Assembly (NCBI GenBank): GCA_031556375.1
Contig: JAVBTA010000007.1
Span: 8,311 to 72,310, forward strand
Reading direction: 5' to 3'
DNA length: 64,000 nucleotides
Origin: BNXB01 sp031556375
GTDB taxonomy: Bacteria > Bacteroidota > Bacteroidia > Bacteroidales > Azobacteroidaceae
The notes under the pieces are model-generated. The model saw nothing but the letters and a program-made list of their open reading frames with translations. It made no database searches and was not told the origin of the DNA. A program made the position numbers and the translations under genes. This document shows, piece by piece, positions 1-6,983 of this stretch. The first letter of the stretch is position 1, and each line of letters starts with the position of its first letter.

Positions 1-191
1 CTGAAGGGATTCAAACTATACTACGCCGTGAAGGTTATCCGAAACCCTACGAGGCCCTGAAAGCTTTGACCCGTACAAATTCACAGATTACGGGCGAATC
101 TATCCGGGAATTTATTGATACTTTGGATGTAAATGATGTTGTAAAAAAGGAATTAAAAACTATCACACCTCAAAATTACACCGGATTATAA
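1..191 (+). CDS. purB: Adenylosuccinate lyase, C-terminal end (partial)
   Basis: The reading frame is open from base 3 to a TAA at 189-191 and gives 62 residues ending in TPQNYTGL. This matches the end of adenylosuccinate lyase in Bacteroidales, with the GIQTILRREGYPKPYEALK-like helix and the typical PxNYTG tail. The enzyme acts twice in purine synthesis, releasing fumarate from SAICAR and from adenylosuccinate. The catalytic part lies upstream of the window, so identification rests only on this tail. The next gene begins 70 bases downstream on the same strand. Confidence 0.8.
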   Translation, partial: EGIQTILRREGYPKPYEALKALTRTNSQITGESIREFIDTLDVNDVVKKELKTITPQNYTGL

Positions 192-213
192 ATATTCACG
201 TGAAAATACTATC

Positions 214-229
214 GTAACCGTGAGGTTAC
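214..229 (+). other. Small perfect hairpin upstream of the pseudouridine synthase gene
   Basis: GTAACC, a GTGA loop and GGTTAC form a 6-bp stem with a GNRA-type tetraloop. It lies about 30 bases upstream of the ATG at 262. No T run follows, so it is not a typical intrinsic terminator. It could be a 5' UTR stabilising or control hairpin, or the end of the purB message. Confidence 0.35.
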
Positions 230-261
230 ACAGTCTAAAACAATTTTAATTCATCAAAACA

Positions 262-1803
262 ATGACTACAGAAAGAGACGAGGAATGGAAACCTCGCAGT
301 TATGAAAGAAAAAGCGATGACGGACAAAGTCGCGAGAGAAGACCATATCAAAATTATGGCAGTGATGAACAACGGTCATACAATCGTCCGTATGGAAACC
401 AAGGTGGAAATTACGAACGCCGCCAGGGAACACAAGGAAGTTATTCCAGACCTTCAGGAAATTATTCCAGACCAGGTGGAAACTATTCCAGACAAGACGG
501 AGGTAACTACTCCAGATCGGAAGGTGGCTATGAACGACGCGAAAACAGTTACGGACAAAGACCTCAAAGACCATACGACAACTCACAAAGATCGTACGGA
601 AATCAGGACTCTTCATCTGAAGGAGACGGAACTGTAAAAAAACGCAGAGCAAGAATCGGAGATGCGACATCATCTCCAAGAACCTCAGGTTATGGTGATC
701 GCCAGCAAGGTGGTTACGGTGATCGTCAACAAGGCGGTTATGGTGATCGTCAACAAGGCGGATACGGAAACCGTCAGGGTGGTTATGGTGACCGTCAACA
801 AAGCGGTGGATATGGTAACCGTCAAGGTGGTTACGGAGACCGTCAACAAGGCGGTGGATATGGTAATCGCCAGCAAAGTGGTGGTTATGGTAACCGTCAG
901 CAAGGTGGTTATGGTAATCGCCAGCAAGGTGGATACGGCAATCGCCAGCAAGGTGGCGGATATGGTAATCGTCAAGGCGGTGGACAACGTTCATTTCAAA
1001 GGTCAGGAAGCGGTAATTACGATCCGAATTCTAAATACAGCTTCCAAAAACAACTTAAATACCGCGAAGAAAATTTTGATCCGAACGAACCTTTACGCTT
1101 GAATAAATACCTTGCAAATGCAGGTATTTGTTCCCGTCGTGAAGCCGATGAATTTATTCAAGCAGGAGTAGTAAAGGTGAATGGAGAAGTTGTGAGCGAG
1201 TTGGGAACAAAAGTAAAACGTGCCGATGTAGTAATGTTCCACGATCAACCAGTACAATTGGAGCATAAAATCTATGTATTGCTTAATAAACCTAAAAATT
1301 GCGTTACAACTGCAGATGATCCACAAGAACGTCTTACAGTTATGGATCTGGTAAAAAATGCCTGCCGTGAACGTATTTTCCCGGTTGGACGTCTCGACAG
1401 AAACACTACCGGTGTATTATTACTTACAAACGACGGAGATTTGGCCTCCAAGCTGACTCATCCTAAGTTCTTGAAAAAGAAAATATACCATGTATGGTTG
1501 GACAAAGATGTTCAGATCGACGACATGCAAAAAATGGCAGAAGGTATTGAACTGGAAGATGGTGAAATCCATGCAGATGCTATCAGCTACGTAACAGAAA
1601 CAGATAAAGACCAGGTAGGTATCGAAATTCATTCCGGACGTAACCGTATCGTTCGTAGAATGTTCGAAAGTCTTGGTTATCACGTTACAAAACTTGATCG
1701 TGTATATTTTGCAGGATTGACCAAGAAAAACCTGAAACGCGGACAATGGCGTTATTTGAGCGAAAAAGAAGTAAGTATGCTCAGAATGGGAGCTTTTGAT
1801 TAA
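262..1803 (+). CDS. rluB: RluB-type rRNA pseudouridine synthase with long low-complexity N-terminus
   Basis: The last ~240 residues are a complete RsuA/RluB/RluE/RluF-family pseudouridine synthase, which isomerises uridine in rRNA. An S4 RNA-binding domain starts near residue 278 (LRLNKYLANAGICSRREAD) and is followed by the catalytic motif GRLDRNTTGVLLLTNDGD, with nucleophile Asp379. The first ~270 residues are a disordered extension very rich in Gly, Tyr, Arg, Gln and Ser. It includes about a dozen copies of GGYG(D/N)RQQ between bases 690 and 990. Low-complexity N-termini are known on such enzymes in Bacteroidota, but this one is longer than the enzyme domain itself. The start at 262 begins a continuous charged sequence, and no better start exists. 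RluB (23S rRNA) is favoured over RsuA by similarity, but the target site cannot be proven here. asnS follows after 15 bases. Confidence 0.85.
   Translation: MTTERDEEWKPRSYERKSDDGQSRERRPYQNYGSDEQRSYNRPYGNQGGNYERRQGTQGSYSRPSGNYSRPGGNYSRQDGGNYSRSEGGYERRENSYGQRPQRPYDNSQRSYGNQDSSSEGDGTVKKRRARIGDATSSPRTSGYGDRQQGGYGDRQQGGYGDRQQGGYGNRQGGYGDRQQSGGYGNRQGGYGDRQQGGGYGNRQQSGGYGNRQQGGYGNRQQGGYGNRQQGGGYGNRQGGGQRSFQRSGSGNYDPNSKYSFQKQLKYREENFDPNEPLRLNKYLANAGICSRREADEFIQAGVVKVNGEVVSELGTKVKRADVVMFHDQPVQLEHKIYVLLNKPKNCVTTADDPQERLTVMDLVKNACRERIFPVGRLDRNTTGVLLLTNDGDLASKLTHPKFLKKKIYHVWLDKDVQIDDMQKMAEGIELEDGEIHADAISYVTETDKDQVGIEIHSGRNRIVRRMFESLGYHVTKLDRVYFAGLTKKNLKRGQWRYLSEKEVSMLRMGAFD
690..990 (+). repeat. In-frame tandem repeats encoding GGYG(D/N)RQQ
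   Basis: This stretch holds about a dozen imperfect units of roughly 21-27 bases, of the form ggtggttatggtgatcgtcaa. Each encodes GGYGDRQQ, GGYGNRQQ or a close variant. All length changes are multiples of three, so the frame is kept. Units differ mainly at silent positions and by D/N exchange. Such arrays are prone to gain or loss of units by slippage. Confidence 0.85.
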
Positions 1804-1818
1804 TTCTTAATTATAAAA

Positions 1819-3207
1819 ATGAAAAGGACTAAAATAGTTGACTTGCTGAAAGGGAGTACAACCGATTCGACAATTAATGTAAAAGGCTGGGTAAGAACCC
1901 GCAGGGGAAATAAACAAGTAGCTTTTATCGCTCTTAACGATGGTTCTACAATTAATAATATCCAAATTGTGGTTGATATTGAAAAATTCGGAGAAGAATT
2001 TTTGAAACCAATTACAACGGGAGCATGTATTAATGTCGACGGATTGCTGGTTGAATCTCAAGGACAAGGACAGTCTGTTGAAATACAAGCTACTGCCATT
2101 GAAATTTACGGAACAGCAGACCCAAATACTTATCCGTTGCAGAAAAAAGGTCACTCTCTCGAATTTTTAAGAGAGATTGCACACTTGCGCCCTCGGACTA
2201 ATACATTCGGAGCTGTCCTGCGTATTCGTCACCACCTGTCGTATGCTATCCACAGTTACTTTAACGAACTTGGATTTTATTATTTCCATAGTCCGATTAT
2301 TACAGCTTCTGATGCAGAGGGTGCCGGAGCAATGTTCCAGGTAACTACTCTGGACATGAATAATCCTCCGAAAAACGAAGAAGGAAAGATCGATCACACT
2401 AAAGATTTCTTTGGCAAAGCAACAAATCTTACCGTTTCCGGTCAGTTGGAGGGAGAACTAGGAGCTATGGCTTTAGGAGGAATCTATACATTCGGACCTA
2501 CTTTCCGTGCAGAAAATTCCAATACTCCACGACATTTAGCGGAATTCTGGATGATCGAACCGGAAGTTGCATTCTATGATATTAACGATAATATGGATTT
2601 GGCGGAAAGTTTCCTCAAATACGTAATCGGCTATGCTATGGAACATTGCAAGGATGACATAGAGTTCCTTTGTAAAATGTATGATAATGAACTAATCGAC
2701 CGTTTGAATTTTGTCATACAGAACAAATTTATTCGTCTGGCATATACAGAAGGAGTTAAGATTCTTGAAAATTCAGGTAAAAAATTTGAATTTCCTGTAT
2801 ATTGGGGAGCTGATTTACAATCGGAACACGAACGTTATCTGGTAGAAGAACATTTCAAATGTCCGGTAATCATGACTGATTATCCGAAAGAAATCAAGTC
2901 ATTCTACATGAAACAAAACGAGGATGGCAAGACAGTACGCGGAATGGATGTATTGTTTCCGAGAATCGGTGAAATCATCGGCGGATCAGAACGTGAATCT
3001 GATTACGATAAGCTGATGAGCCGGGTAAATGAGCTTGATATGTCAATGGATAGTTTGTGGTGGTATCTGGATACACGTAAGTTCGGTACAGCGCCACACT
3101 CCGGATTCGGGCTTGGTTTTGAACGCCTTGTGCTTTTCGTAACCGGTATGACCAATATCCGTGACGTAATCCCATTCCCAAGAACTCCAAATAACACAGA
3201 GTTTTAA
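1819..3207 (+). CDS. asnS: Asparagine--tRNA ligase
   Basis: Class II aminoacyl-tRNA synthetase, 462 residues and full length for AsnRS. An N-terminal OB-fold anticodon-binding domain (VKGWVRTRRGNKQVAFIAL) precedes the catalytic core. Motif 2 is visible as FRAENSNTPRHLAEFWMIEPE-like sequence (near 2510-2570) and motif 3 as GFGLGFERLVLFVTGM close to the end. The PFPRTP ending is typical of AsnRS rather than AspRS. The enzyme charges tRNA-Asn with asparagine in the cytoplasm. It lies 15 bases after the pseudouridine synthase gene and 15 before the kinase gene, so the three are probably co-transcribed. Confidence 0.95.
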   Translation: MKRTKIVDLLKGSTTDSTINVKGWVRTRRGNKQVAFIALNDGSTINNIQIVVDIEKFGEEFLKPITTGACINVDGLLVESQGQGQSVEIQATAIEIYGTADPNTYPLQKKGHSLEFLREIAHLRPRTNTFGAVLRIRHHLSYAIHSYFNELGFYYFHSPIITASDAEGAGAMFQVTTLDMNNPPKNEEGKIDHTKDFFGKATNLTVSGQLEGELGAMALGGIYTFGPTFRAENSNTPRHLAEFWMIEPEVAFYDINDNMDLAESFLKYVIGYAMEHCKDDIEFLCKMYDNELIDRLNFVIQNKFIRLAYTEGVKILENSGKKFEFPVYWGADLQSEHERYLVEEHFKCPVIMTDYPKEIKSFYMKQNEDGKTVRGMDVLFPRIGEIIGGSERESDYDKLMSRVNELDMSMDSLWWYLDTRKFGTAPHSGFGLGFERLVLFVTGMTNIRDVIPFPRTPNNTEF

Positions 3208-3222
3208 TCGTATACTATTATC

Positions 3223-4122
3223 ATGCAGAAACACGACCTCTGTTGCATCGGGCATATTACGTTAGATAAGGTAGTAACACCCAAAAATACCGTATATATG
3301 CCTGGTGGGACATCTTTCTATTGTTCCCACGCTATTCGGCACTTTAACGATATTGATTACAAACTGGTTACTTCTCTTGCAGAATCGGAAATGAAAGCCG
3401 TTTACGATTTGAGAGATAAGGGTATAGATGTCAAAGCGATAACCAGTAAACACTCTGTTTATTTCGAAAATATATACGGAGAAAATCAGGACAATCGAAC
3501 ACAACGCGTTCTGGCAAAGGCAGATCCGTTTGCGATCAATCACATTGATGATATAAACTCCAAAATTTTCCTGCTTGGAGCATTGCTTGCTGACGATTTC
3601 CCGGTTGAATTAGTGAAATATTTATCTAAGAAAGCTGATGTCGCAATAGATTGTCAGGGATATTTGCGCGAAGTACGCAATGAAAGAGTTTTTGCTATCG
3701 ATTGGAGCGATAAAATAGAAGTGCTTAGCCATGTTCATTTCTTGAAAGTGAATGAAGTGGAAATGGAAGTAATCACCGGTTTTACAGACATCAAAAAAGG
3801 TGCTAAACAGCTCTATGACTGGGGAGTTAAAGAAGTATTGGTTACTCTTGGCAGCCTGGGTTCTGTCATTTATGATGGTAAAACTTTTTATAAAATACCG
3901 GCCTACGTTCCATCCGAAGTAGTCGATGCGACCGGGTGTGGAGATACGTACCTCACCGGTTATCTTTATCAACGCGCCAAAGGAACGGATATCCAGTCGG
4001 CAGGCGAGTTTGCCGCAGCTATGGCAACAATTAAGATTGAAGCTTCCGGCCCGTTTAACGGAACAAAAGAAAATGTAATTGAACGTATTAATACCGCTCA
4101 ACAACATTTGCCGGAAATTTGA
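3223..4122 (+). CDS. PfkB-family carbohydrate/nucleoside kinase
   Basis: A 299-residue ribokinase-like (PfkB) sugar kinase, which transfers phosphate from ATP to a sugar or nucleoside hydroxyl. The C-terminal PfkB signature DATGCGDTYLTGYL is present, with Asp241 as the predicted catalytic base in a GCGD anion hole (GAGD is more usual). The N-terminal GGTSFYCSHAIRHF region matches the substrate-binding glycines of the fold. The substrate cannot be named: no neighbouring gene belongs to a sugar pathway. It ends the co-directional group rluB-asnS-kinase and is followed by a terminator at 4141-4176. Confidence 0.8.
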   Translation: MQKHDLCCIGHITLDKVVTPKNTVYMPGGTSFYCSHAIRHFNDIDYKLVTSLAESEMKAVYDLRDKGIDVKAITSKHSVYFENIYGENQDNRTQRVLAKADPFAINHIDDINSKIFLLGALLADDFPVELVKYLSKKADVAIDCQGYLREVRNERVFAIDWSDKIEVLSHVHFLKVNEVEMEVITGFTDIKKGAKQLYDWGVKEVLVTLGSLGSVIYDGKTFYKIPAYVPSEVVDATGCGDTYLTGYLYQRAKGTDIQSAGEFAAAMATIKIEASGPFNGTKENVIERINTAQQHLPEI

Positions 4123-4138
4123 TAAATCATATAACAAA

Positions 4139-4176
4139 AAACTCCCGCCATTTTTGAAGATGACGGGAGTTTTTTG
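4139..4176. terminator. Bidirectional intrinsic terminator
   Basis: ACTCCCGCCA (4141-4150) pairs with TGACGGGAGT (4161-4170) with one mismatch. A T run follows on the + strand, and an A run precedes it and serves as the T run on the - strand. It sits between the convergent kinase gene and the MFS gene and can serve both. Confidence 0.85.
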
Positions 4177-4191
4177 TTGATATATTGATCT

Positions 4192-5400
4192 TTATTTCAA
4201 ATTCTTGCAAAACGAAGCTATTGCGACAATCCCCAATCCAAATAAACCTACTACAAAATAAGCAGCCTGCATACTGATTTTATCCGATATCATTCCTACC
4301 ATTAACGGAGCAAGTAACGGACCGACAAAACTGATCCCTGACATAATGGTCAAAGCCTGTCCCACAGGAGTTTTAGCCTTGTCCCCCACTATACTGTAAA
4401 TCGTCGGAACCATACAGGAAATGCCTAGACCGATGAGCATAAAACCAAATGAATTGATTACAACTTTAATACCGACATGATCCGATACATTGATAAAAAG
4501 AGATGAAATTATAAATCCGACAAAAATACAAGTCCCAGCTATTTGTAACACAGCACGTTTACTCCATTTTGTATAGGCCAGGTTAGTCAACATACGACCT
4601 GTAAACATCATCACCATAAAAACCAGGAAACCTATCTGCATGGATTTAGGAGCATCAATTACCGATTGGAAATAGACGTCACTCCATTCAAACATTGTAT
4701 TTTCAACAACCAAGGCCAATAACCATATGATTCCCAATTGAACCAAAAGAATTTCAGAAAATGAAAAGCTTTTCTTTTCTATTACCGGTTCTTCTTTTTG
4801 TTTTTCAGATTTCGGCTTAACTACGGGATTAAGCAAGTACTTGTAACAAAATAACACAATCAATACAGCAATAATAGTAATGAAAGTGAAGTGATAAAAT
4901 GGAGTTACATTAAGATTGATCATTGCAAACCCAATTAAAGCACCAATAACAGCTGCTAGGCTCCAGGTGGCATGAAAAGTTGCAATAATCGGTTTGCCGT
5001 AAATACGCTCAACTTCAATAGCTTGTGTATTTAATGATATATCCGTCATGTTCCAGAAAGTTCCGAACAAGAATAAAACAGCTGTAAGAAAATAAACTCC
5101 CGGGACTAATCCGACGGAAAAAAGGGACAATATAAATCCCAAGATACTGATCAAGACTGTTTTCTTACTACCGATACGAGGGAAGAGAAAGCCGACAACA
5201 GGAATTGCCACAAATTTCCCAATGGGTATCATAAACATCAGGAAACCAAATGATGTCCAGTTATCTAATCCGAAAATCTCTTTGATATCCGGTAGCCGGC
5301 TGGCCCAACTGGCAAAACAAATACCCTGTGCCAGAAAAATCAGTAAAACTGCAATACGAATAGTTTTTTTAGAATGAACGGGTTGTGATAATTGATCCAT
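4192..5400 (-). CDS. MFS transporter
   Basis: A 402-residue major facilitator superfamily protein with about 12 hydrophobic segments. The first loop after helix 1 reads FASWASRLPDIKEIFG, which is typical of the YbjJ-like branch of MFS permeases found across Bacteroidota. A charged cytoplasmic loop rich in Lys and Glu (KPKSEKQKEEPVIEKK) separates the two six-helix halves. The substrate is unknown. The gene lies 26 bases downstream of the NUDIX gene and is probably the last member of the kdsA-nudix-mfs operon, ending at the terminator at 4139-4176. Confidence 0.8.
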   Translation of the reverse strand: MDQLSQPVHSKKTIRIAVLLIFLAQGICFASWASRLPDIKEIFGLDNWTSFGFLMFMIPIGKFVAIPVVGFLFPRIGSKKTVLISILGFILSLFSVGLVPGVYFLTAVLFLFGTFWNMTDISLNTQAIEVERIYGKPIIATFHATWSLAAVIGALIGFAMINLNVTPFYHFTFITIIAVLIVLFCYKYLLNPVVKPKSEKQKEEPVIEKKSFSFSEILLVQLGIIWLLALVVENTMFEWSDVYFQSVIDAPKSMQIGFLVFMVMMFTGRMLTNLAYTKWSKRAVLQIAGTCIFVGFIISSLFINVSDHVGIKVVINSFGFMLIGLGISCMVPTIYSIVGDKAKTPVGQALTIMSGISFVGPLLAPLMVGMISDKISMQAAYFVVGLFGLGIVAIASFCKNLK

Positions 5401-5426
5401 AAATTATAATTATGTGTGATTTTTTT

Positions 5427-5942
5427 TTATTTAAGCCAGATCTCAATTGCTTTTTTAATGGAAGTCAAACCAAAATCAGCAGGATTAATATCCTTTTTAT
5501 CCAGAAACATTAATTCCGCGACATCATCTGCAGGATAGATATCTGAAGCTGACCAGGTGGTCTGAACAGTAAAAAACATATCAACCGTATGTACTTCAAA
5601 ACCCGAATAGGTGTATATATTCGGTAAAGAAAACATATATTTGAAGTCGTCCGGTTCCATACCTGTTTCTTCCCTGACTTCGCGTACAATTGCCATCTCG
5701 GCTGTTTCATTCATATCGACAAATCCTCCGGGCAGATCAAGCGTTCCTTTTGCGGGTTCTTTCGCGCGACGGGCAACAAGCAACCGTCCGGATGCGTCTG
5801 TGATAAAAGCTGCTGTCGATGAGCTGGGATTGAAATAGTAAACAAAACCGCAATCCTGGCATTTTTTTGATTTGAAATTATTTTCTTCGAAATGCGAAGA
5901 ACCACATTTCGGACAATATTTGAATTGATGTAATGGATGCAT
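5427..5942 (-). CDS. NUDIX hydrolase with N-terminal zinc ribbon
   Basis: A 171-residue protein. Residues 10-31 form a four-Cys zinc ribbon (C10, C13, C28, C31). The complete Nudix box Gx5Ex7REVREETGM begins at Gly73, with Glu79 and the catalytic REVREE at 87-92. Nudix enzymes hydrolyse a nucleoside diphosphate linked to another group X. The ribbon plus Nudix arrangement resembles NudC-like NADH/capped-RNA hydrolases, but this protein is shorter and lacks visible NudC specificity residues, so the substrate stays open. Its start lies five bases after the kdsA stop, indicating co-transcription. Confidence 0.85.
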   Translation of the reverse strand: MHPLHQFKYCPKCGSSHFEENNFKSKKCQDCGFVYYFNPSSSTAAFITDASGRLLVARRAKEPAKGTLDLPGGFVDMNETAEMAIVREVREETGMEPDDFKYMFSLPNIYTYSGFEVHTVDMFFTVQTTWSASDIYPADDVAELMFLDKKDINPADFGLTSIKKAIEIWLK

Positions 5943-5947
5943 TATAA

Positions 5948-6757
5948 TTAATTTATGATTGCTTGGCGAATTTTCAACAATTTTGCCAATAATGGCTCCA
6001 ACAAATCGAGTTGCAACATGTTGGCTCCATCCGACTTCGCTTCTAAGGGATTGGGATGTGTTTCAATAAATAAACCATCCACACCTACCGCAACCGCAGC
6101 TTTAGCTACTGTTTCTATCAACTGGGGAAGTCCTCCTGTCACACCTGATGTCTGATTGGGTTGCTGAAGAGAATGCGTTATATCCATCACCACCGGAAAA
6201 CCAAAAGATTGCATTTCTGGAATACCACGATAATCAACAATTAAATCGGTATAACCAAAAGTAGTGCCTCGTTCTGTTATCATCGCATTCGGGTTACCGG
6301 CATCCATTATTTTTTGAACGGCAAACTTCATCGCTCCAGGAGATAAAAACTGACCTTTTTTCACATTAACCACTTTTCCTGTCTGGGCAGCAGCAACTAA
6401 TAAATCAGTCTGACGACAAAGAAAGGCCGGTATTTGCAATATATCAACATATTCAGCGGCACGAATCGCATCTGTTGTTTCATGAATATCCGTTACAACC
6501 GGAACATTGAATGTCTCACGAACTTTTCTCAAAATCTTCAGAGCCTTTTCATCTCCGATTCCTGTAAATGAATCTATTTTCGAACGGTTTGCCTTTTTGT
6601 ACGACCCTTTAAAAACATAAGGGATTCCTAGTCTGGATGTGATTTCAGTAATCTTTTCCGCAATATCCAACGCCATTTTCTCATCTTCAATAGCACAAGG
6701 TCCGGCCAGCAGAAAAAAAGAATTTGAAGTATTATTTCTTAAATAATCTAATGTCAT
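5948..6757 (-). CDS. kdsA: 3-deoxy-8-phosphooctulonate (KDO-8-P) synthase
   Basis: Condenses phosphoenolpyruvate with arabinose 5-phosphate to make KDO-8-P, the precursor of the lipopolysaccharide inner-core sugar KDO. Family motifs seen include LLAGPCAIE, YVFKGSYKKANRSK, VVTDIHE, QIPAFLCRQTDLL, NVKKGQFLSPG and DITHSLQQPNQ. The frame stays open to 6862, but the ATG at 6757 is the right start: the product then begins MTLDYLRNN and has the normal ~269 residues. The extra 35 residues would include the promoter -7 element at 6782-6789. First gene of a probable kdsA-nudix-mfs operon. Confidence 0.93.
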   Translation of the reverse strand: MTLDYLRNNTSNSFFLLAGPCAIEDEKMALDIAEKITEITSRLGIPYVFKGSYKKANRSKIDSFTGIGDEKALKILRKVRETFNVPVVTDIHETTDAIRAAEYVDILQIPAFLCRQTDLLVAAAQTGKVVNVKKGQFLSPGAMKFAVQKIMDAGNPNAMITERGTTFGYTDLIVDYRGIPEMQSFGFPVVMDITHSLQQPNQTSGVTGGLPQLIETVAKAAVAVGVDGLFIETHPNPLEAKSDGANMLQLDLLEPLLAKLLKIRQAIIN

Positions 6758-6781
6758 TACATTATGTCTTAAAATTTTGCA

Positions 6782-6789
6782 CAAAGTTA
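6782..6789 (-). promoter_or_regulatory. Putative -7 element for kdsA
   Basis: On the - strand TAACTTTG matches the Bacteroidota -7 consensus TAnnTTTG. It lies 25 bases before the chosen kdsA ATG. I see no good TTTG 19-21 bases upstream, so support is partial. Confidence 0.4.
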
Positions 6790-6825
6790 TTGTTTTTATT
6801 GTTATTTTCGCACCGAATTTGAGAG

Positions 6826-6949
6826 AATTGAAAATTGAGAATCGAAGATAGGCCCGAGCCAATTGAGAATTGAGAATTATTGTTAAATAATAATTTCATT
6901 CTCAATTGGCTAATGCCGAACGTTGTTTCTCAATTCTCAATTCTCAATT
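6826..6949. repeat. Intergenic (in)verted repeats of an ATTGAGAATTGAGAATT motif
   Basis: The divergent kdsA/speA spacer carries several copies of TTGAGAA/TTCTCAA in both orientations. AGCCAATTGAGAAT (6857-6870) and its exact reverse complement ATTCTCAATTGGCT (6898-6911) form a 14-bp perfect stem. A triple TCTCAATT run (6928-6948) can pair with the GAGAATTGAAAATTGAGAAT run at 6826-6845. There is no coding sequence in it. Similar A/T-rich simple arrays occur between Bacteroidota genes; their function is unknown. Confidence 0.75.
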
Positions 6950-6983
6950 AATAAAATAACTTTCAAATAATTGAGGACAAGAA

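Noticed and set aside
690..990. Possible CRISPR array
   Set aside because: Units are in frame, imperfect and have no unique spacers; they are protein-coding repeats.
266..994. Long His/Asp-rich open frame (242 codons) on the - strand and a 100-codon Thr/Ile-rich frame (685-987)
   Set aside because: Both are antisense reads of the GGYG(D/N)RQQ repeats; their odd composition follows from the repeat, and there is no promoter.
662..1102. 146-codon + strand frame rich in Val, Met and Lys
   Set aside because: It is the shifted reading of the same repeats inside the pseudouridine synthase gene.
6758..6862. N-terminal extension of KdsA
   Set aside because: The extra 35 residues do not fit the family and include the promoter -7 element; the ATG at 6757 gives the normal protein.
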